Shown: positions 8,117 through 13,001 of the stretch, piece by piece
Layout of the letters: each line of letters starts with the position of its first letter
How positions within the stretch are numbered: position 1 is the first letter of the stretch
Source of the DNA: Podila epigama
Lineage: Eukaryota > Mortierellomycota > Mortierellomycetes > Mortierellales > Mortierellaceae
Direction: 5' to 3'
DNA: 13,001 nt
NCBI GenBank assembly: GCA_015679605.1
Contig: JAAAVE010000527.1
Location: forward strand, 4,499-17,499
Translations under genes and position numbers: made by a program
The notes under the pieces: generated by a model
The model's database searches: none
The model's input: only the letters and a program-made list of their open reading frames with translations
What the model was told of the DNA's origin: nothing

Positions 8117-10059
8117 CTAGCAGCATCCACCTGATGACTGTGCGGGCAACTGTTGACCCGATCCAACCTTGATGCTCTTGCTGGCTCCTGCAGGGGCAAC
8201 AGTAGAAGCACCCATGCGGTCCTTGATCTGCTTGGCCATCGTCATGAAAGCCTGCTCGACATTGGTCGCACTCTTGGCTGATGTTTCCAGGAATGGGATG
8301 GTGAGCTGGTCAGCAAATTCCTGTAGGTGACAAAGCAAGCATGTGTATGTATGATATAAATCATAGTTGAAATCAAATGTTAATAGTTGTCCTTGTGATT
8401 GGCAGGAAAAGGGACAAATGGACAAAGAGAAAAAGATAAAAAGATAAAAAGAGAGAGAAAAGACATGCCTTGGCAACCGTGTACTCGACGACCTTCTTGT
8501 TGGTGAGATCAGACTTGTTGCCGACGAGGAGCTTGTTGACACCCTCGGAAGCATAGCGGTCAATCTCAGCAAGCCACTGCTTCACGTTGGCAAAGGTATC
8601 CTGGTCCGTGACATCATAAACGACAATGATGCCGTGAGCGCCGCGATAGTATGACGAGGTGATAGTGCGGAAGCGCTCCTGTCCTGCGGTATCCCACTAT
8701 CCAAGTTGACATTTACAAAAATATCAGGTTAGAAGGTTGCGAGTGTAACAAGAGGGAGTAGGTGCATGTAGTTTGTGTGCAATATTGTATGGGTATGTGT
8801 GTGTGGCGACATTCTTACGATCTGAAGCTTGACTGTCTTGCCCTCAAGTTCAATGGTGCGGATTTTCTATTTCATATCCACATAAAGAAAGAGTGGAGAA
8901 AGAGAGAGAGCTGCGGTGTTAGTCTTGGCGGCTAGAATTAGGAGACGATCGGATGAGGCTATAGACAACAACGCGGAGGAAAATGAAAGGGTGGTGGAGG
9001 ATGATCTTCCTTCGACAGAAACAAGTTGACTCCTGAGAAATCCTCTTTTTATGTGGTTGTATTTCTTTGTATTTCGTCATCGAATCCATCCTCGTGGTTA
9101 CTTTTTTTTTTTAGCCCCTCTCTTCCTGCCAGTTGTCACCAGAGCCAAAAGAATTTCATTCGTGTCAGCCAGGTCATGAGGTGGTGGGTATAGTCTTGGT
9201 ATCCTGACGGATGACACAGGAGTATGCATCCTCGCTGTTCTTTGTTTCTTTGGAGTCGAGCAATAGAATGGTGGCAATGAACAAAGTGGCGGCGGACTGA
9301 CCAGCCAGGTTTCGAATGATGGCTGTGCTGCTCATCTTGTATTCAAAAAAAAACAAACGAGCATTATTGTCCCTGACCTCCCAAAAGATGGTGGGAGATT
9401 CTTTTTCTATCTGTCACTCTCTTTCCATGAGCACAAAAGGACAAGAAAAGCAGTAGAGCGAGCATGTTGAGAATATCACACGTACGAAATCAACACCAAT
9501 GGTCGAGATGTAACTCTCGGTGTAGGTATCGTCAGCAAAACGCAGGAGCAAACAACTCTTGCCCACACCCGAGTCACCAATGAGCAAAAGCTTGAAGAGA
9601 TAGTCGCTAGTGAAGAACAAAAACAGGAAAAAAACCAAAGAAGAGTGTCAGGATGACCTTTTTGTTCATCAAACGCATCAAAATGAGGGGGAAGAAGGGG
9701 GGGAGAAAGTTGTCTGTCACACTTTGTAGCGAGCGAGTTGGTGTGCCTTGGAACTCATATTTTGTTTGTCGCTGCCATGGTCGGCTGGGCTGGGCTTGGC
9801 TTTGGCTTTTGGCTGGGCTTGGTTATGAGCGTCCAAGAATGAGTGTTTCTTGTTCATTGTGTAAGTGTCGAGGTTATTGTCTCAATGATAGTGGGCTTTT
9901 GAATGAGCCGTGTAGCTTGCTTATGGGATGGTTGTCGAAATATGTGGCCCATGTTTGCCTGACCAACAGCCAAACAGGCTGAGCGTGCGTGGGTACATGT
10001 GGGTGCGTGTATGAGCCGAATGTTGAGGCTAGGTCAGTCACTTACTATTCAGGATTCAT
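8117..10059 (-). CDS. ypt1: Rab1/Ypt1 small GTPase, ER-to-Golgi traffic (5 exons)
   Basis: Exons in transcript order: 10059-10046, 9606-9486, 8866-8819, 8696-8469, 8320-8117; 204 aa, against 206 in yeast Ypt1. Every GTPase element is present: P-loop GDSGVGKS (15-22), switch I STIGVDF (39-45), WDTAGQE (62-68), NKSD (121-124) and ETSAK (149-153). The effector region [18 protein letters not shown] and the [19 protein letters not shown] segment are the Rab1 signature. The terminal Cys-Cys (203-204) is the double geranylgeranylation site that anchors the protein to membranes. Known role of the family: tethering and fusion of ER-derived vesicles at the Golgi, and autophagy. The start is fixed by the 14-nt first exon encoding MNPE plus two bases of Tyr, matching the MNPEYDYLFK N-terminus of the family. 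Introns 1-3 start GTAAGT, GTACGT and GTAAGA. Intron 4 starts GC. Introns 1 and 2 are long (439 and 619 bases). It shares a promoter region with the divergent Gemin7-like gene. Confidence 0.97.
8321..8468 (-). other. GC-AG intron 4 of YPT1
   Basis: Exon 4 ends ...GTT GCC AAG and the intron opens GCATGT instead of GT. It closes CCTACAG before GAA TTT GCT. The joined protein reads VAKEFADQL, which matches the uninterrupted VAKEFAD / TAKEFAD of yeast Ypt1 and human Rab1A. Using the nearby GT four bases further (GCAT/GTCT) would put a stop codon at the junction. GC-AG introns are spliced by the major spliceosome and normally need a strong AAG exon end, which is present here. Confidence 0.85.
8867..9485 (-). 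other. Long intron 2 of YPT1 with an internal small ORF
   Basis: A 619-base intron lies between the exon ending ...GVDF and the exon starting KIRT. On the same strand it contains a 53-codon ATG-initiated frame (9335-9174). A T-rich stretch ending ACAAG sits directly before its ATG and resembles a 3' splice site. The frame has an aliphatic segment (about residues 15-26) and codon choice resembling that of real genes nearby. It could be a nested small gene, a poison exon or chance. No homolog is recognised. Confidence 0.3.
9607..10045 (-). other. Long intron 1 of YPT1
   Basis: It separates the 14-nt first coding exon from exon 2, opening GTAAGTGACTGAC and closing TTCTTCACTAG on the - strand. 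On the + strand it holds imperfect GGCTGGGCTTGGCTTT repeats (about 9782-9822). The 109-codon + strand frame inside (9653-9982) shows no recognisable family features and is treated as spurious. A long first intron in a housekeeping gene may carry transcriptional enhancers, which is an inference. Confidence 0.75.
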
Positions 10060-10409
10060 TGTGATTGTGATTGTGTTATTTTCAAGTGTTTAGATGAGAG
10101 AGGATAGAATGAGTGACGAGCGTGAGTAGTCGATGGATGGGATGGGATGGATGAATGGATGGATGAATGGATGGATGGATGGATGAATGGATGGATGAAG
10201 AAGAAAGAAAAGAAAAGAAAAGATAAAAAAAACACCCTGACATACGCACCAACGCATTGCACTCTGCACTCACTCAGTGACACTCACGCGCAAAGCCTCT
10301 TTTTTCTTCCTTCACGACAGCAACGCATTTCTCAATGCACTTTGCCACATTCATCCACATTATTCATCCACTCATTCTCCTGATTATTCCATTCGCCTCG
10401 CTTCCCTCC
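10060..10409. promoter_or_regulatory. Divergent promoter between YPT1 and the Gemin7-like gene
   Basis: The two start codons point away from each other across 350 bases, so both promoters and leaders must fit here or overlap into transcripts. The YPT1 side contains GATG/GATT repeats and an A-rich stretch, read as C/T-rich on the YPT1 strand. The Gemin7 side is C/T-rich with CATTCATCCACATT-type sequence before the ATG. An 11-base palindrome TCACTCAGTGA lies near the middle (10270-10280). No TATA box is clear. Confidence 0.6.
10132..10199 (-). repeat. CATC/CATT microsatellite upstream of YPT1
   Basis: On the + strand it reads as GATG and GAATG units, so on the YPT1 coding strand it is CATC/CATT, the same unit and sense orientation as tracts before bL34m and in the 1-2711 region. 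It ends about 73 bases upstream of the YPT1 start codon and probably lies in the leader or core promoter. Confidence 0.85.
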
Positions 10410-10793
10410 ATGTCCAATTCCATCGACAACACCCTCAGTAGCTCAGACATGGCTATCGCCTTGCGCCAACGATCCCTACGTTTTTGGCTGCATGCCTCGA
10501 CACATCCCTCACAGGTCACAATTCACATTCCCGAGAGGTAATAGACATCAAAAGTTGAATCTTGTGCTCTATTTTTGTTATTCTTATTATTATTTCCACT
10601 CTCACAAACAAAACTTCGTTCATGTTATTATAGCCGCCCTGTTCGTGGCACATTTATCGCTGTTGACGCCCAAGAGCACCGCGTTCGGATCAACACCCTC
10701 GAAACGCCCATTGGGACATATTCGCACGTGGTCTTGCGTGGCACCGATATTGACGCCATTGAGCTACCACTCTCTCAAGCCGACGGCGGGTGA
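10410..10793 (+). CDS. gemin7: Gemin7-like SMN-complex subunit, Sm-like fold (2 exons)
   Basis: Exons: 10410-10537 and 10634-10793; 95 aa. The intron opens GTAATA and closes TTATAG, and the junction completes a Ser codon. After a polar N-terminus (residues 1-17) comes RQRSLRFWLHASTHPSQVTI, then HIPERSRPVRGTFIAVDA, then VRINTLETPIGTYSHVVLRG and TDIDAIELPL. This follows Gemin7: an Arg/Leu helix ending in RFL-like residues, a V-T-hydrophobic strand ending in ER, a strand ending in a D, L-x-TP-(I/L)-G, and LR-x-x-D-(I/V)-x-x-I. Gemin7 pairs with Gemin6 as an Sm-like dimer and helps the SMN complex load Sm rings on spliceosomal snRNAs. An in-frame ATG at 10335 would add 25 hydrophobic residues. 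The internal ATG is preferred because the extension looks like translated leader. It is divergent from YPT1 and convergent with the membrane protein gene. Confidence 0.8.
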
Positions 10794-11111
10794 AGAAAAG
10801 CAAAAAATACGCGTCTAGTCATCCATCTGTCGCGATCCGTTCTATTCGTGCTCTATTCACTTGAATTGTTCAAGTTTGAATCACCCGAGCGACTCACTCG
10901 GCATGTCACCACGAGGATGATATGCAGTATGGTTCAAAAAGCAAAAACATCAAGAACAATGCATGAAAGCTAGCAAAAACTAAAAATCTGGCAAGGGCTA
11001 GAAAGTTTTTTTGACGTGGAGTACACCTATATCATTATTGTCTTATAGCATGTATGAATGAACAACAGGGCAATCTTTTTGTGTAAAATAAACTTGAGAA
11101 ACTTTTCAAGT
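10794..11111. other. Convergent 3' region with paired inverted repeats
   Basis: No gene is seen. It contains three short inverted repeats: ACTTGAA-TTG-TTCAAGT (10859-10875), CCGAG with CTCGG (10885-10901), and ACTTGA with TCAAGT (11092-11111), the last one abutting the stop codon of the - strand gene. AATAAA at 11087-11092 on the + strand could be the poly(A) signal of the Gemin7-like gene, giving a 3' UTR of about 300 bases that reaches the neighbour's coding end. No - strand AATAAA was found close to 11112. Confidence 0.5.
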
Positions 11112-12902
11112 CTACAATACTGGAGCTGAGGATGGTGGTGGAGGCACATAGCTCTGCGCAATGTGTTCAACCGCCTCTTGCTCATTCGCAATCTCGGCTG
11201 CTTCATTCACTGGTAACCGCTCCATGCCTGCTCGTCCGATACCTTGCACCTCGGTCTCGGGCACAAGAACTTGGGGTGCTCGCTTGTACTGGGGAAACTC
11301 TTGTGGTGCATGAGGCCGCTTTCCTGAGGTGATTGGAGACAATGCTGGCGAACGCGTAGGTTGTGTGGTCATGTCTTGACCTATGGAAACATCCGAGACT
11401 ACTGGTGAATCTGAAGTAGCCCTGTTTGCAGTCACTGGTGACAATTCGTTACCACTGTTGGATATATTTGTTGTCACTGTCGCTGTCGCCGTTGCTGCTA
11501 CTGGAACAGGAGTGGGCCATGGCTCATTCTTGGTATACCGGACATTGCTCTCGGGATCGACGTAGGTGTCCTGAGGCACCGTTGCCAAAGTCGAGGGTGA
11601 AGGCGGGTACTGTGCCTGTTGCGAAAAAGAATTGGAAGGCGAGAACCCAGCAGGCGGATAAACACTCTGGCCACCATGGAGAAGTTGTTGCAAATGTCGC
11701 TCTTGCTCTATCTCAGAGAATCGTGGATTGCGGCTCTGAAGGTGGCTAGTTATGTAGGCCTCTGTCGCAGCTGGATGATACTCACCCGCGCTGGTTGCGG
11801 GTGTCATGGTTGGCACGGGCATTGGGTAGTAACCTGTTATGGCCGCTGTAGTGTCCATCTGCTCCTGTTCTTGCTGCATCCTCATCTGTTGCTGGTAGAG
11901 CTGCTGCTGTCGCTGTTCTTGTTCTTGCTGCTGTTGTTGCTGGTATTGCTCTTGCTGCTGCTGCTGCTGCTGGTACTGACGGTAGAGTAGGTCGTCCTGT
12001 GGCTGATGAGTATAGAGATAGTCGTGGTTATACATGTCTCCTTGCTCTGGCTGCTGTGCGTAGACAGGTTCGTCCGGTGGAATGTATGCGATATGCTGGC
12101 TCATAGACGAGGGGCTGTAGTGCGCCTGTTGCTGTTGTTGTTGTGGCTGTAGCTGTTGTTGCCGGTCGTACGCATACATTCCTGCGCTGGCTGCTGTCAT
12201 GCCAGCAGCAGCTCTTCCTGCATCAATACCAAATCGATCGTATCTCTCCTCGGCTCCCGCAGTTGACGAGAACCCATTCGCAGCCATGTCATCTTGGGAT
12301 ATTGGTCTCTCGTAGCCATATCCATTAGCCCCATTCACTGTAACTGCACCTCCAACGTTACCACCACCTACACTTCCTACTGGCCCTCCTCCTCCTCCGG
12401 GCCGGTAGGTTTCTTGCATCCTAGGAGGCAAAGTATTCACGACAGGGTTATTTGTACGTTCACGGCGACGGCGGCTACGACGGCGATTCACCATATAGGA
12501 TGCAAATACGAGGGCGATGGCGGCGACAGCTGCTGCGACTGAGATACCAATGATGCCTCCGGTCGACAAGGGCGAGGAATCATTATCATCAGGTGGAACG
12601 GTTGGGTAAGGAGTAGTTGTGTATGTGGTCCAAGTGCTGTAGGAACTTGTCGTGGAGGATGACATGGACCAAGATGAGGAGGAGGAGGTTGTTGTCGGTT
12701 CATTAGAAGTTGTGGTCGTTGTCGTTTCTGTAGTTGTAGTTGTAGTTGTAGTTGTTGTTGGATCTGGAGTAGTTGAGGCGGATGTTGTGTAAGGAGGTGG
12801 AGTGGGGTCAAGAGTAGTTGTCACTGGTGGAGGAGGAGGATACGGTGTGACGACGGTTGGGTAGGGGGGCGTCCCTGTGCGTCGTGGAATGGATGTAGAC
12901 AT
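11112..12902 (-). CDS. Ser/Thr-rich single-pass membrane protein, Gln-rich tail (possible cell-wall sensor)
   Basis: The visible open frame is 596 aa. Residues 1-114 are Pro/Ser/Thr-rich, with long Thr runs and a Ser run, a typical O-mannosylated stalk. One membrane segment follows, GGIIGISVAAAVAAIALVFA (about 115-138), then the stop-transfer cluster NRRRSRRRRER. The remaining roughly 445 residues are Gln/Pro/Tyr/Gly-rich with two poly-Q blocks (about 249-260 and 310-350) and look disordered and cytoplasmic. The architecture is that of fungal Wsc/Mid2-type cell-wall integrity sensors and other mucin-like membrane proteins. No WSC cysteine domain is present in the window. No signal peptide precedes the stalk, and an acceptor-like TTGTTTAG lies three bases before the first ATG. 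A signal-peptide exon may therefore lie upstream beyond the window edge, making the listed start provisional. Function is inferred from architecture only. Confidence 0.75.
   Translation of the reverse strand: MSTSIPRRTGTPPYPTVVTPYPPPPPVTTTLDPTPPPYTTSASTTPDPTTTTTTTTTTETTTTTTSNEPTTTSSSSSWSMSSSTTSSYSTWTTYTTTPYPTVPPDDNDSSPLSTGGIIGISVAAAVAAIALVFASYMVNRRRSRRRRERTNNPVVNTLPPRMQETYRPGGGGGPVGSVGGGNVGGAVTVNGANGYGYERPISQDDMAANGFSSTAGAEERYDRFGIDAGRAAAGMTAASAGMYAYDRQQQLQPQQQQQQAHYSPSSMSQHIAYIPPDEPVYAQQPEQGDMYNHDYLYTHQPQDDLLYRQYQQQQQQQEQYQQQQQQEQEQRQQQLYQQQMRMQQEQEQMDTTAAITGYYPMPVPTMTPATSAGEYHPAATEAYITSHLQSRNPRFSEIEQERHLQQLLHGGQSVYPPAGFSPSNSFSQQAQYPPSPSTLATVPQDTYVDPESNVRYTKNEPWPTPVPVAATATATVTTNISNSGNELSPVTANRATSDSPVVSDVSIGQDMTTQPTRSPALSPITSGKRPHAPQEFPQYKRAPQVLVPETEVQGIGRAGMERLPVNEAAEIANEQEAVEHIAQSYVPPPPSSAPVL
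11868..11975 (-). repeat. Coding poly-Gln block in the membrane protein
   Basis: CAG/CAA/GAG-rich coding sequence on the - strand (CTG/TTG on the + strand) encodes long runs of Gln broken by Glu, Tyr and Arg, at about residues 310-345. On the opposite strand it gives a spurious poly-Leu frame. A second, shorter Gln run is encoded near 12125-12160. Confidence 0.8.
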
Positions 12903-13001
12903 TGTCTAAACAAGGGATGTTATGTGAAAAGGATCTACAAATGTGATATTAAAGACAATGATGAATATTAGAGTGAATGAAGAGCGTGGAGATAGGATGA
13001 T
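12903..13001 (-). other. Upstream edge of the membrane-protein gene, possible intron end
   Basis: On the - strand it reads AT-rich sequence ending CATAACATCCCTTGTTTAG directly before ACA-ATG. This contains a plausible branch site and 3' splice site. It may therefore be the end of an intron rather than a promoter. The window ends before this can be resolved. Confidence 0.35.

Noticed and set aside
9306-9320. GGTTTCGAAT resembling a tRNA T-loop
   Set aside because: It has an extra T against the tRNA consensus, and no acceptor stem or D-arm is found around it.
9653-9982. 109-codon + strand frame inside YPT1 intron 1
   Set aside because: It lies within a well-defined intron, antisense to YPT1, with repeat-derived Gly/Leu/Trp content and no family resemblance.
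10335-10409. Upstream in-frame ATG giving a hydrophobic 25-residue extension of the Gemin7-like protein
   Set aside because: The extension comes from C/T-rich leader-like sequence and has no counterpart in Gemin7 proteins. Its start context is no better than the internal ATG. It cannot be fully excluded.
11426-11990. + strand Leu-rich frames opposite the membrane-protein gene
   Set aside because: Antisense of poly-Gln coding sequence, with no independent evidence of coding.

Overview
The window is nuclear DNA from a filamentous fungus, most likely an early-diverging lineage (Mucoromycota, possibly Mortierellomycotina). Evidence: short GT-AG introns, C/T-rich leaders full of CATC/CATT/CTTT microsatellites, a fungal-type Rab1/Ypt1, a nuclear-encoded mitochondrial bL34, a Gemin7-like SMN-complex subunit that budding yeast lacks, and two proteins with long glutamine runs. 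The lineage is inferred from general character, not from a search.

Layout. Positions 1-2711 are gene-free, pyrimidine-rich sequence with tandem repeats and a G-quadruplex-type G run. A three-exon C2H2 zinc-finger transcription factor follows (2712-5328, +), with a coiled coil, three GLI/ZIC-like fingers and a long Gln/His-rich tail. Next is a three-exon gene for mitochondrial ribosomal protein bL34m (5549-6628, +), reconstructed here because its exons are too small to stand out as ORFs. After 764 bases of AT/T-rich spacer comes an intronless gene for a four-helix membrane protein (7393-7914, +). It converges on the five-exon Rab GTPase gene YPT1/RAB1 (8117-10059, -), which has a 14-nt first coding exon and one GC-AG intron. 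A 350-bp shared promoter separates YPT1 from a two-exon Gemin7-like gene (10410-10793, +). That gene converges on a gene for a Ser/Thr-rich single-pass membrane protein with a Gln-rich cytoplasmic tail (11112-12902, -), whose true 5' end may lie beyond the window.

The genes do not form a pathway. They are separate fungal housekeeping and regulatory genes: mitochondrial translation, ER-Golgi traffic, snRNP assembly, transcription, and a probable cell-surface sensor. No mobile element, CRISPR array, tRNA or rRNA was recognised. No obviously new multi-gene system is visible. The most useful observations are the Gemin7-like gene, a regular 22-24-residue GHxHTxSLE repeat in the zinc-finger protein, the GC-AG intron in YPT1, and a small coding-like ORF inside a long YPT1 intron.
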